From contig JAGWXF010000023.1 in the NCBI GenBank assembly GCA_018970025.1, positions 1-53,853 of the forward strand: a DNA stretch of 53,853 bases, given 5' to 3'. The notes under the pieces are model-generated. The model had not been told where the DNA came from. It saw only the letters and a program-made list of their open reading frames with translations, and searched no databases. Within the stretch, counting starts at the first letter, position 1. Each line of letters opens with the position of its first letter. A program made the translations under genes and the position numbers. Shown here piece by piece: positions 16,797 through 25,608 of this stretch. This DNA comes from Actinomycetales bacterium. Lineage in GTDB: Bacteria > Actinomycetota > Actinomycetes > S36-B12.

Positions 16797-18274
16797 CCAC
16801 GCCTCGCGACGAGGTCCACGCCCTCGGCATCGGCGACCCGCGCCCGGACCAGGTCACCCACGGCGCCTGCGTACCCGATCACGGACGTGGTGGCGTCGTC
16901 CGGCCCCTGGTGAGCAGCGCGGCCGACGGCGCGGCCCGAGCCCTCGCCCGACTCCAGCGACTCGACGAGCACGACGACGCCTTCCCCGATGCGGTCCTCG
17001 GCCCGCTGGCACATGATCTCGTCCGCCGTACTGGCCAGGAGGCCGACGCGATCGCGGATCTCGCCGTCACTGAGCTTGCCCGGCAGGCTCGCCGCCTCCG
17101 TGCCGTCCTCATCGCTATAGCCGAACACCCCGATCGCATCCAGCCGCGCCGACTGCAGGAATCCGGACAGGATCTCCAGGTCCTGCTCAGTCTCCCCCGG
17201 GAACCCGACGATCACGTTGCTGCGGATGCCGGCATCCGGTGCCAGGTCACGGATGCGGGAGATGAGCCCGAGGAAGGAATCCGCGTCGCCGAACCTGCGC
17301 ATCCGGCGCAGGACCGGACCACTGGCGTGCTGGAAAGACAGGTCGAAGTAGTCGGCGACCTTCGGCCCTGCCGCCATCGCCTCGATCAGTGACGGCCTGA
17401 CCTCGGCCGGCTGCAGGTAGGCGATCCGGATCCGGTCCAGGGCCTCGATCCGCTCGAGCTCCGCCAGCAGCGCCTCAAGCGCACGGACGTCGCCAAGATC
17501 CTTTCCGTATGACGTCGAGTTCTCGCTCACGAGCACGATCTCGCGCACGCCCTGGTCGGCGAGCCACGCTGCCTCCTGCAGGATCTCGCCCGGGGGGCGC
17601 GAGACGAAGGAGCCGCGGAAGGAAGGGATTGCGCAGAACGAGCATCGCCGGTCGCATCCGGATGCCAGCTTGACCGGGGCGACGGGCCCATGCCCGAGCC
17701 GGTGCCGCAGCACTGGCGGCTGCCACTGCGGCTCGCGCCCGCTGGGCCAGCTGCCCGCCGAGTCGTCAGCCGGCTCAGGGGCGGGTTCCGCGCGCTGGCC
17801 GTGGCCAGGGATGGAGACCTCGGCCGCTGACCGGGCCACCGGGGTGATCGGCATCAGCCGGCGCCGATCCGTCGGCTCATGCGCGATGACGCGCTCGCCG
17901 TCGACGACATCCCGCAGCCTGCTGGCGATGTCCGGATAGTCGTCGAAGCTCAGGACGGCATCCGCCTCTGGCAGCGCAGCGGAGAGCTCACGGCCGTAGC
18001 GCTCTGCCAGGCACCCCACGGCCACCACCTTCGGCTGGGGCGTCCCCGATGGGGCGTCCGCCAGCTCCAGGACCGCGTCGATGGAGTCCTTCTTCGCCGA
18101 CTCCACGAAGCCGCACGTGTTCACCAGGACCGCTGACGCCGAGGCCGGGTCATCCACGATGGTCCATCCGTCAGCGATCAGCCGGCTTGCCAGCTCCTCG
18201 GAGTCGACCTCGTTGCGGGCGCAGCCCAGGGTCACGATCGCAACCGAGCTCGGCGACGGATGAGATGCGGGCAT
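16793..18274 (-). CDS. rimO: Ribosomal protein S12 methylthiotransferase RimO
   Basis: Radical-SAM enzyme that methylthiolates the conserved Asp of ribosomal protein S12. N-terminal cluster cysteines are C18 (TLGCARN), C54 ([10 protein letters not shown]) and C88 (VGCLAERY). The radical-SAM motif CDRRCSFC gives C207, C211 and C214. The segments [13 protein letters not shown] and [12 protein letters not shown] are typical of RimO rather than MiaB. At 493 aa it is somewhat long, because of an Ala/Pro/Gln-rich linker (about residues 148-196) between the UPF0004 and radical-SAM domains. It is followed by pgsA with a 4-nt overlap and preceded by the HTH gene after 36 nt. Confidence 0.95.
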   Translation of the reverse strand: MPASHPSPSSVAIVTLGCARNEVDSEELASRLIADGWTIVDDPASASAVLVNTCGFVESAKKDSIDAVLELADAPSGTPQPKVVAVGCLAERYGRELSAALPEADAVLSFDDYPDIASRLRDVVDGERVIAHEPTDRRRLMPITPVARSAAEVSIPGHGQRAEPAPEPADDSAGSWPSGREPQWQPPVLRHRLGHGPVAPVKLASGCDRRCSFCAIPSFRGSFVSRPPGEILQEAAWLADQGVREIVLVSENSTSYGKDLGDVRALEALLAELERIEALDRIRIAYLQPAEVRPSLIEAMAAGPKVADYFDLSFQHASGPVLRRMRRFGDADSFLGLISRIRDLAPDAGIRSNVIVGFPGETEQDLEILSGFLQSARLDAIGVFGYSDEDGTEAASLPGKLSDGEIRDRVGLLASTADEIMCQRAEDRIGEGVVVLVESLESGEGSGRAVGRAAHQGPDDATTSVIGYAGAVGDLVRARVADAEGVDLVARRG

Positions 18275-18310
18275 CGGGCCAGCCTACGCGGGCCCGACGC
18301 CACGACCTGC

Positions 18311-18562
18311 CTAGGCGGACGCTCCCCCGCGCGACTGCTGCGCCTCGTAGGCCGCGACGGCCTCCTCGGGCTCCAGGCCCACGATGGCCGCCAGGGCCCT
18401 GACCTGGCCTCGCGCGTAGACCTCTCCCCCGCAGAGGCTGAAGTCGTCCGACTCGATCGCGGCGATGATGGTTGCGCGCAGCTTGCTCTTGTATGCAAGA
18501 TCGTCGATTGACATGCCGGCAGCGATGCGCGCCTGCGCGAGCATGCTTCCGGCGCTTGTCAT
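18311..18562 (-). CDS. Minimal RodZ-like helix-turn-helix protein
   Basis: An 83-aa protein consisting of an HTH_25/RodZ-type domain: MLAQARIAAGMSIDDLAYKS, then KLRATIIAAIESDDFSLCGG and YARGQVRALAAIVGL. In most actinobacteria the gene between ftsK and rimO encodes a longer protein with this cytoplasmic domain plus a membrane helix and an outer domain. Here it ends soon after the HTH, with no hydrophobic segment. It may be a soluble DNA- or protein-binding remnant. GGTGG precedes the ATG at 18562. A frame extending to 18781 has no family similarity. Confidence 0.85.
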   Translation of the reverse strand: MTSAGSMLAQARIAAGMSIDDLAYKSKLRATIIAAIESDDFSLCGGEVYARGQVRALAAIVGLEPEEAVAAYEAQQSRGGASA

Positions 18563-18601
18563 CGAGCCACCTACCCGTGTGGGCGACGAGTGAGAATGTT
18601 C

Positions 18602-18607
18602 ATCATA
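18602..18607 (-). promoter_or_regulatory. -10-like TATGAT upstream of the HTH-rimO-pgsA-cinA run
   Basis: TATGAT on the minus strand lies 40 nt before the HTH start and is one base from the consensus TATAAT. No convincing -35 box is seen at the right distance. The 175-nt gap to ftsK otherwise shows no strong hairpin. Confidence 0.35.
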
Positions 18608-18737
18608 GGGCCTGTCCAGCCAGGCCGCACGCCGTTTGGGCAAGGTCTGCCGTGCCGGGCTGATGACGTTGGGGCGGGGCGAGTACTGCGTGATGGCCGG
18701 CTCCCCGCCGCTGGCGAACGGCCCGACCAGCCACGCG

Positions 18738-21710
18738 CTAGCCCTCACCGCGCACCACCAGCAGCAGGCCGGGCAGCTCATCCGGCGTCACCAGCACGTC
18801 CCGAGCCTTGGACCCCTCGCTGGGCCCGACGACACCACGCGTCTCCATCAGATCCATGAGTCTTCCTGCCTTTGCGAACCCGATCCGCAGCTTGCGCTGC
18901 AGCATGGATGTCGACCCGAACTGGGTCGACACGACCAGCTCGATTGCCTGCAGCAGCAGGTCAAGGTCGTCGCCGATATCGGCGTCGATCTCCTTGGCCG
19001 GCGCTGCCGTCGCGGTGACGGCCTCGACGTACGTCGCCGCGCACTGCCCCTTGCAGTGGGTGACCACTGCCCGGATCTCCTTCTCCGACACGAACGCCCC
19101 CTGCATGCGCATGGGCTTGCTGGCTCCCATGGGCAGGAACAGTCCGTCGCCCTGGCCGACGAGCTTCTCCGCTCCCGGCTGGTCGAGGATCACGCGGCTG
19201 TCGGCCAGGCTGGAGGTCGAGAAGGCCAGCCGACTGGGGACATTCGCCTTGATCAGCCCGGTCACCACGTCGACGCTGGGTCGCTGCGTGGCGAGCACCA
19301 GATGGATTCCGGCAGCCCGCGCAAGCTGGGTAATGCGGACGATGGAGTCCTCGACGTCCCTCGGTGCGACCATCATCAGGTCGGCCAGCTCGTCGACGAT
19401 GACCAGCAGATAGGGGTAGGGGCGCAGGTCCCGCTCGCTGCCGGCAGGAGCGCTCACCTTCCCGCCGCGAACAGCGGCATTGAAGTCGTCGATATGCCGG
19501 AATCCGAAGTTCGCCAGGTCGTCATAGCGGCGATCCATCTCGGCGACCACCCACTGCAGTGCGTCAGCGGCCTTCTTCGGGTTGGTGATGATGGGCGTGA
19601 TGAGGTGCGGGACGCCCTCGTAGGCGGTGAGCTCGACGCGCTTGGGGTCGACCAGGATCATCCGGACGTCATCAGGCGTGGCCCGCATCAGGATCGAGGT
19701 GATCAGGGAGTTGATGCAGCTGGACTTGCCAGCCCCGGTCGCGCCGGCAACCAGCACGTGCGGCATCTTGGCGAGGTTGGCCACGACGTAGCCGCCCTCG
19801 ACGTCCTTGCCGAGCGCCACCAGCATGGGATGGCGATCATCGGCGGCCTCGTCGCTGCGCAGGACATCCCCGAGCGCAACCAGCTCCCGATCGGTGTTCG
19901 GGATCTCGATCCCGATGGCCTTCTTGCCCGGGATGGGGCTCAGGATGCGCACGTCGGCGCTCGCCACTGCGTAGGAGATGTTCTTGCTCAGCGCGGTGAC
20001 CCGCTCCACCTTCACGCTGGGGCCGAGTTCGATCTCGTACCGGGTCACCGTCGGCCCCCGCATGAAGCCCACCACCCGGGCGTCGATGCTGAACTGCTCC
20101 ATCACCTCGGCCAGGGCCTCGACGACCTGCTCATTGGCCCGGGTCGCGGACTTCGGCGCAGGCCCATGGGCCAGTGACGAGGCAGGCGGCAGCACGTAGC
20201 CGCTGCGGGCCGGGCTCGCCTTCGGCGCCCGGGGCGCGGCGGGCCTGGCTGATCCGGAGCGAGCGGTCGATCCGGCGCCAGCGGCCGATCCGGTACCAAC
20301 GACCGATTGCGCACGTGAGGCTGACGCTGCGGGGCGGCTGATCGCCACGGTCTGCGACCTGGCCGGATGCTCTGGCCCGGCAGCCTGTCGCATGCTCGCC
20401 TCGGCGAGGGCGACCTCACGGGCCAGGGCCGGATTGCCCAGCCCTGGATTGGTCGTCCTGGGGCTGACCAGCGGAACCGATGCCGGCGCGGCGACGCTCG
20501 CGCCTGCAGCAGCAACAGCAAGGCTCTCCCCCGAGGTCCCGTCCAGGAACGCGGATCCCCGCTGCGGGGGACGAGCAAGCCCGGCCGATGCGCGCGCCGG
20601 GCTGATCCCGGTCATCAGGATCGCGGCCGGTCGGTGGTCGTCACCGCGTTCGATGCCCTCCGGCGCCTGTGATTCGATCTCCGCGAGGTGCTGGTCGCGG
20701 GCCCTGCCGGAATCGGCATCCCGGGATGCCTGCCGAGCCTTCGAACCTCGATCGATCACGCCGAAGGGTTCGTCATCGTCCGGCGCATCCTCGTCCGCAT
20801 CGTGCGCGGCGTCCTGATCAACCTCCTGATCGAAGCCATCCATCAGCGGCCGCCGTGCGGACCCGAACAGCAGGGAGACCAGGAAGAGCGCACCGCGCTG
20901 CAAGCGCCGAAGGGAGGTCGCCGTCACCACCAGGAGTCCGAAGACCAGGATGAGGGCCAGCAGGAGGGCAGTGACGACCTGGCCCATCGCAGCCGAGGCC
21001 GGGGCCGTCGCGACCCAGCCGAGCAGGCCCCCCGCCTGGTCCATGCGATTGGCGCCGGTGCCCGGTGCCGGCATCCCGTGCCACAGGTGCCACAGGCCAG
21101 CGATGGAGATGGTCACGGCCGTGCAGCCGATGACCAGTCGGCCAGTGGCGTCCTGCTCCGTTGGATGCCGCAGGAAGCGCCAGGCCAGGGCCAGCATCGC
21201 GACGGGCACCAGGAACGCCAGGGCGCCCAGGGCGGCCGTTGCCGCCATGGCCGTCCAGGAGACGAACCACTCGCCGACCCCGAACCAGATGCCGGCCGCG
21301 AAGATGCCCGCCAGGGCGATCATGAACAGGGCCAGGCCGTCCCGGCGCTGCTCCGGCTCGAGTTCGCGAGCGCTCCGGCCGACGCTTCGCGCCAGGGCAC
21401 CCACGCCATGGGCAAGCAGGAGCCACACCGCGGCGATCGCCCGGCCGATAGCCCCGAAGAGTCGGGGCAGCATTCCGCGGCGAGCCGCGCGCCGAGGCAG
21501 AGCCTTCGATCGTGCCGGTGCCTTCGATCGTGCCGGCGCCTTGCCCTGTGCCGACGTGCCTCCGCGCGGCGCTGTTCCCTTCGTTGACCGCCCGCGCGAG
21601 GAGGCCGATGGGGAGGGCGATCGGCCCTGCGAGCCGCGGGCCGGCCCACTCCGCGCACGGGTGGAGGCGCCGCGCCCCGTGCGTGAGGGAGCGGAGGTGC
21701 GGGAGGCCAT
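18738..21710 (-). CDS. ftsK: DNA translocase FtsK
   Basis: Septal DNA pump that clears chromosomes from the closing septum and aids dimer resolution. The 990-aa protein has a very basic Ser/Arg/Lys-rich N-terminus (about 1-80, with the repeat [14 protein letters not shown]). The FtsK_4TM membrane region follows (about 125-300), then a long Ala/Pro/Ser linker with acidic clusters. The motor comes next: [16 protein letters not shown], Walker [10 protein letters not shown] at 656-664, Walker [13 protein letters not shown] near 770, and [12 protein letters not shown]. The C-terminal gamma winged helix is present ([16 protein letters not shown]). It is divergent from the small-protein/methyltransferase operon. 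Confidence 0.97.
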   Translation of the reverse strand: MASRTSAPSRTGRGASTRARSGPARGSQGRSPSPSASSRGRSTKGTAPRGGTSAQGKAPARSKAPARSKALPRRAARRGMLPRLFGAIGRAIAAVWLLLAHGVGALARSVGRSARELEPEQRRDGLALFMIALAGIFAAGIWFGVGEWFVSWTAMAATAALGALAFLVPVAMLALAWRFLRHPTEQDATGRLVIGCTAVTISIAGLWHLWHGMPAPGTGANRMDQAGGLLGWVATAPASAAMGQVVTALLLALILVFGLLVVTATSLRRLQRGALFLVSLLFGSARRPLMDGFDQEVDQDAAHDADEDAPDDDEPFGVIDRGSKARQASRDADSGRARDQHLAEIESQAPEGIERGDDHRPAAILMTGISPARASAGLARPPQRGSAFLDGTSGESLAVAAAGASVAAPASVPLVSPRTTNPGLGNPALAREVALAEASMRQAAGPEHPARSQTVAISRPAASASRAQSVVGTGSAAGAGSTARSGSARPAAPRAPKASPARSGYVLPPASSLAHGPAPKSATRANEQVVEALAEVMEQFSIDARVVGFMRGPTVTRYEIELGPSVKVERVTALSKNISYAVASADVRILSPIPGKKAIGIEIPNTDRELVALGDVLRSDEAADDRHPMLVALGKDVEGGYVVANLAKMPHVLVAGATGAGKSSCINSLITSILMRATPDDVRMILVDPKRVELTAYEGVPHLITPIITNPKKAADALQWVVAEMDRRYDDLANFGFRHIDDFNAAVRGGKVSAPAGSERDLRPYPYLLVIVDELADLMMVAPRDVEDSIVRITQLARAAGIHLVLATQRPSVDVVTGLIKANVPSRLAFSTSSLADSRVILDQPGAEKLVGQGDGLFLPMGASKPMRMQGAFVSEKEIRAVVTHCKGQCAATYVEAVTATAAPAKEIDADIGDDLDLLLQAIELVVSTQFGSTSMLQRKLRIGFAKAGRLMDLMETRGVVGPSEGSKARDVLVTPDELPGLLLVVRGEG

Positions 21711-21898
21711 TCGTGCATGCTAGTGGCCAAATCACAGGAGTACCGATAGCCACAGACTTCTCAAGAGTCGTGTCGTGCCCCAGGTCTTGCGGGCGACGCC
21801 AGAGGACGACCGACCCTCGTCAGGCGGAGCCGGAACCTCGGCAGTCACGAGTACCCGCCCGACCGTGACGCGTCTGCGACCTCGGGAATGAATGGCAC

Positions 21899-22108
21899 AT
21901 GTACGCTTCGCGGATGCTCGGTGAACTTGACAGCACCCTTCCCCTCGGCCTCATCGGGTACATCGATGCCGGATCGGGTTCCTACCTGCTGGCCGCGATC
22001 GCGAGCGGCGCGGCAGGGACCTGGTTCTTCATCCGCTCGAAGATGTCGCGCCTGACGCGCCGCAAGTCCGACGCCCCTGAGGTCGACGGCCCCGCAAGCG
22101 AGCAGTGA
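21899..22108 (+). CDS. Small single-helix membrane protein with GYIDAGSGS motif
   Basis: A 69-aa protein with the motif GYIDAGSGS (about residues 20-28), followed by one hydrophobic helix (SYLLAAIASGAAGTWFFI) and a basic cytoplasmic stretch (RSKMSRLTRRK). Similar tiny Y-I-D-x-G-(S/T)-G-S proteins are found beside envelope-polymer genes in diverse bacteria; no function is established. Its TGA overlaps the GTG start of the methyltransferase (GTGA), so the genes are coupled. I used the ATG at 21899; the ATG at 21914 is an alternative. No clear promoter is visible in the 188 nt before it. Confidence 0.75.
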   Translation: MYASRMLGELDSTLPLGLIGYIDAGSGSYLLAAIASGAAGTWFFIRSKMSRLTRRKSDAPEVDGPASEQ

Positions 22109-23538
22109 CCCACATCGCCTCGGCGAGCTTCCGCGACCCGGACAACGCCGCCGTCCATGCGGACGGCACCTGGTTGCGCGTGGCATCCCCCGCCTCTGCC
22201 GATGCCCTGGACCACCTGATCAGCTCGCCGGCCTACGCACCCCTGGTTGACGCCGGCGCGATCCTGCCCTTCCAGCAGGCAAGCGCCGAGCAGGAGGCAG
22301 CAGCGCTGTCGGCGTACACGGCCGCGACTGGCCGCCAGGCAGCCGATGGCAGCCGCGCCTACGCAGTGGCCAGCATTGAATCGATCACCTACCCATGGGA
22401 GTGGCCGAACTCCCTGCTCCGCGCTGCGGCGATGCTGACATTGGACATCCGGCTGGCGCTGCTGGACGTCGGCCTTGACCTGAAGGACGCCTCCGCGATG
22501 AACATCCAGTTCACCGGGGTCCGGCCTGCGCTGATCGATATCGGATCAGTCGAGCGCTGGCGTCCCAACCCGTCCTGGAATGCCGCCCGCCAGTTCATCG
22601 AGCACTTCATCAACCCGCTCGCTGTCGGCTCCGGCAAGCGAGTGACCGCGGCGGATGCCTGGACCCTCGGCCAGCACCGCGGCATCACCTCCCAGGTCGC
22701 ACGGGAGCTGATGCCCGCTCGCCTGCGGCGACGCCCCTCCCTGTTCCTGCTCCAGGCATCCACGCGCCCGGTGGAGCGCAATGCCCCGGCCGAGACGGCC
22801 TTCGGCGCCCAGGCCGCACACGACCGCGACCTCGCGCTGCGGGCGACCCGCGGGCTGACACGGCGACTGCGCGCGCACGCCTCCTCGCTCGGCGGGGGCG
22901 ACCACGCCACCACCTGGCACGACTACGGACCCCGGACCCACTACGAGTCGCAGGACCTCGAGCGCAAGGCGTCCATGGCGCGAGCCTTCATCCAGGCGCG
23001 AGCCGGGCGCGAGCGCCTGGTCCTGGACGTGGGGGGGAATGACGGCTTCACCGGCGCCGACCTCGCCCGGCAGGTCGGCGCGCGGGTGATCGTGCTCGAC
23101 TCCGATGCCGGCGCCCTCGACGTCCTGCATCGCGGTGTCAGCGGCGACCTGGCCGACCGCATCACCCCGATCCTCGGCGACATCACGAACCTGAGCCCGG
23201 CCTGCGGCCTGCTGGATGCTGAGTTCGCGGCGTTCACCAGCCGAGTCCGCCCCAGTGCCCTCATCTGCCAGGCGGTGCTCCACCATGTCGTGATCACCCA
23301 GGGCACCCCGATGCCGCTGGCGATCGAGGCCCTGGCGCGATTCGGTGCACCGCTGCAGGTGGAGTTCGCCGACGAGGACGACCCGAAGGTGCAGGTGCTG
23401 ATCCGGCAGATCCCCAGCTGGCGCGGTACCTACGCCCTGGCAGAGCTGATGCGCTGCCTGCAGGGTCGGTTCGCGAACGTGGAGCAGGTCGGCCGCACAT
23501 CCCCGACCCGGGTGGTGGTGAATGCCTGGAACGACTGA
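22105..23538 (+). CDS. NoeA-like protein: kinase-like N-terminal domain fused to SAM methyltransferase
   Basis: A 477-aa protein. The C-terminal half is a class I SAM-dependent methyltransferase: motif I LVLDVGGNDGF (about 305-315), the acidic strand end VIVLDSD (about 328-334) and LICQAVLHHV (about 386-395). The N-terminal half begins SASFRDPDN and contains SITYPWEWPNSLLRAA and LDLKDASAMNIQF..PALIDIG. This is the pattern of proteins annotated nodulation-protein-NoeA-like. In that segment D128-x4-N133 and D145-I-G147 resemble the catalytic and DFG loops of protein kinases, but the Lys of the loop is Ser. Substrate unknown; a cell-surface glycan or polymer end is plausible. It starts with GTG, overlapping the small membrane-protein gene, and is followed by the sulfatase-like gene with a 17-nt overlap. 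Confidence 0.8.
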   Translation: MTHIASASFRDPDNAAVHADGTWLRVASPASADALDHLISSPAYAPLVDAGAILPFQQASAEQEAAALSAYTAATGRQAADGSRAYAVASIESITYPWEWPNSLLRAAAMLTLDIRLALLDVGLDLKDASAMNIQFTGVRPALIDIGSVERWRPNPSWNAARQFIEHFINPLAVGSGKRVTAADAWTLGQHRGITSQVARELMPARLRRRPSLFLLQASTRPVERNAPAETAFGAQAAHDRDLALRATRGLTRRLRAHASSLGGGDHATTWHDYGPRTHYESQDLERKASMARAFIQARAGRERLVLDVGGNDGFTGADLARQVGARVIVLDSDAGALDVLHRGVSGDLADRITPILGDITNLSPACGLLDAEFAAFTSRVRPSALICQAVLHHVVITQGTPMPLAIEALARFGAPLQVEFADEDDPKVQVLIRQIPSWRGTYALAELMRCLQGRFANVEQVGRTSPTRVVVNAWND

Positions 23539-25591
23539 CGCGCCCGCCAGGGGCTGGGCGAGCATCCGCGACCGTGCGGGCACGCGCCAGAACACCAGTG
23601 CGCTGGACATCGGCGCGTGGGCCATGGCCCTGCTCGCGCTATCGATCCTCATCCCGACGATCGACGCCATGGCCGGGAACGAGGCCTTCTTCGCGGCTCA
23701 CGGCATGGGGGTGGTGGCCTGGCTGGTCGTCGTCCTGCTGGTCGTCGCAGCCGCCTGGATGGCCATGGTCGGCCTGGCGGGCTGTGCCCTGCGCCTGCCG
23801 CCGCCGGCAGCAGATGCCATCCTGACAGCCGCCACGTTCGCCATCGCCTGGTTCGCCGCCGGCAACGCCCTCGTGCGCCCACTGCTGACCGCCGCGCCTA
23901 CGGTCGGCTGGCTGATCGGCGCCGTCGTTGGCGCCGCGATAGCGCTTGCCGCGCGGAAATGGCGTGCCGGGCGAGTCCTGCTCGCTTGCGCGGTGGTGGC
24001 CTGTGTCCTTCCCGGCGTGACGGCGGCGTTCGCATCCGGTTCCGTCCCCAGGCCCGTCCTTGCCTTCGATCCGGCGTCGCCCCGACCGTCGATCGCCTGG
24101 ATCATCTCCGACGAGCTCCAGTACCCGCTGGTCCTCGATGCCCAGGGCAAGGTCCGCCCCGAGTTCGTGAACCTCGCCCAGCTGCAGCAGGACTCCACGA
24201 CCTATACCAAGTCCTACGCAACCGCCAACTACACGGACTTCGCCGTTCCTGCGATGATGAACGGAGTGGCGGACGTCTCAGCCGTCGACGACACCAACCG
24301 CATGCGGGCCTCGCTCGGCTTCATCCCGGGCCTGGCATCCCAGTACGCGATCGTCATGCAGTCGCCGATCTTCTCCTTCTCCTGCGATGATCCCAGCTGC
24401 GTGACTGCCGACCAGATGATCGGGGCAGACCAGGACACGGTTGCCACTCGCATCGGCGCCATCCTCGCGGATACCGCAGCCGTGGCCGGCCGCACCCTGG
24501 CCAGCCCATATGCCGACCTGTTCCCATCGCTGGACGGCAAGTGGCGGGACTTCTGGTCCGGCGGCGACGAGTTCGGATCAAGCGCGCCCGGAAACACCGT
24601 CGATGCGGTCATCGCCAAGTGGCGTGCGGCGTCGGCGGCCGGTACGCCGACCTTCACCTTCTGGCACTCCATCCGCACGCATGCGCCATGGGCCGTCGAC
24701 CGCGCCGGCAAGGACATCTACCCGCCCAGGCTCCCGGTCGTCGAGGGCGCCCACATGGTCGGCACGGATCGCAAGGGCCTCATGCGCAGCGCCGAGCTCG
24801 GCTCGATGGAGCGACGGCTCTACGCGAACGCGGCGTTCGACTTCGATCGGCAGCTCGGGCGCTTCATCGACGCGCTCAAGGCCGCCGGTACGTACGACCA
24901 GACGATGGTCGTGCTGACCGCCGATCATGGCGCCGGCATCACCACATCGGGTGACCGTCGCATGGGCGACACGCTCCAGCAGCGGTGGACGGAGGTCGCA
25001 CACGTGCCGCTCATGGTGAAGGCCCCTGGTCAGACGTCACCGAAGATCGTCACCGAGCCTCGATCGAACGGACAGATCGCCCGCACGATCGTGCAGCAGG
25101 CCGGTGCCACGCCTGGCCCGGACCTGCCGCTGGCGCCCGACCTCAGCACCACCCTGCCCACCCCGCCCGTGTTCTCGACTGTCGCCGGCGGCAAGGCCAC
25201 TGCCTGGACCTACGAGGGCCGTCCCCAGCCGGACCCGTGGACGGCCGACGACATCGCGCCGCCGGATCCGGAGCATCCGTTCGCTATCGGCATGGACCTG
25301 CACCGGCTGGGCCAGGACGTCCCCGCGGGATACGTCCCGTCGCAGGCGCAGGTGCAGATCCTGCCCGGCCAGTCGGACCAGGCACTGCTCGTCGCCCGCG
25401 GCAGGTCGACGTCATGCGACGACCGGGCGTCCGTGGGCCTGGTGAGCGCTGGCGGCACGACCGGCGAGCAGACCGTCATCGGATCAGTGCTCTGGGAGGA
25501 CCAGGATCGCGCGGACGGGAGGTGGGGCTGGGCCATCGTGCCCAGGACCGAGCCGGCCGACTACGCCACCTGGTGCAAGGCCGCCTCCTGA
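23522..25591 (+). CDS. Membrane-anchored sulfatase/phosphoethanolamine-transferase-like enzyme
   Basis: A 689-aa protein with four to five N-terminal hydrophobic helices (about 30-170) followed by a large outer catalytic domain of the alkaline-phosphatase/sulfatase superfamily. Metal-binding motifs are visible: IISDEL (D197, E198), FTFWHSIRTHAPW and VVLTADHGAG near 463. The nucleophile is probably Thr in ATANYTDFAVPAMMNG (T238), as in LTA-synthase/EptA-type transferases rather than formylglycine sulfatases, because no CxPxR motif is seen. It could transfer or hydrolyse a phospho- or sulfo-group on an envelope glycan. It overlaps the methyltransferase gene by 17 nt and ends 17 nt from the convergent rnj stop. 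Confidence 0.82.
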   Translation: MPGTTDAPARGWASIRDRAGTRQNTSALDIGAWAMALLALSILIPTIDAMAGNEAFFAAHGMGVVAWLVVVLLVVAAAWMAMVGLAGCALRLPPPAADAILTAATFAIAWFAAGNALVRPLLTAAPTVGWLIGAVVGAAIALAARKWRAGRVLLACAVVACVLPGVTAAFASGSVPRPVLAFDPASPRPSIAWIISDELQYPLVLDAQGKVRPEFVNLAQLQQDSTTYTKSYATANYTDFAVPAMMNGVADVSAVDDTNRMRASLGFIPGLASQYAIVMQSPIFSFSCDDPSCVTADQMIGADQDTVATRIGAILADTAAVAGRTLASPYADLFPSLDGKWRDFWSGGDEFGSSAPGNTVDAVIAKWRAASAAGTPTFTFWHSIRTHAPWAVDRAGKDIYPPRLPVVEGAHMVGTDRKGLMRSAELGSMERRLYANAAFDFDRQLGRFIDALKAAGTYDQTMVVLTADHGAGITTSGDRRMGDTLQQRWTEVAHVPLMVKAPGQTSPKIVTEPRSNGQIARTIVQQAGATPGPDLPLAPDLSTTLPTPPVFSTVAGGKATAWTYEGRPQPDPWTADDIAPPDPEHPFAIGMDLHRLGQDVPAGYVPSQAQVQILPGQSDQALLVARGRSTSCDDRASVGLVSAGGTTGEQTVIGSVLWEDQDRADGRWGWAIVPRTEPADYATWCKAAS

Positions 25592-25608
25592 GGTTGGGCC
25601 AGCGGATC

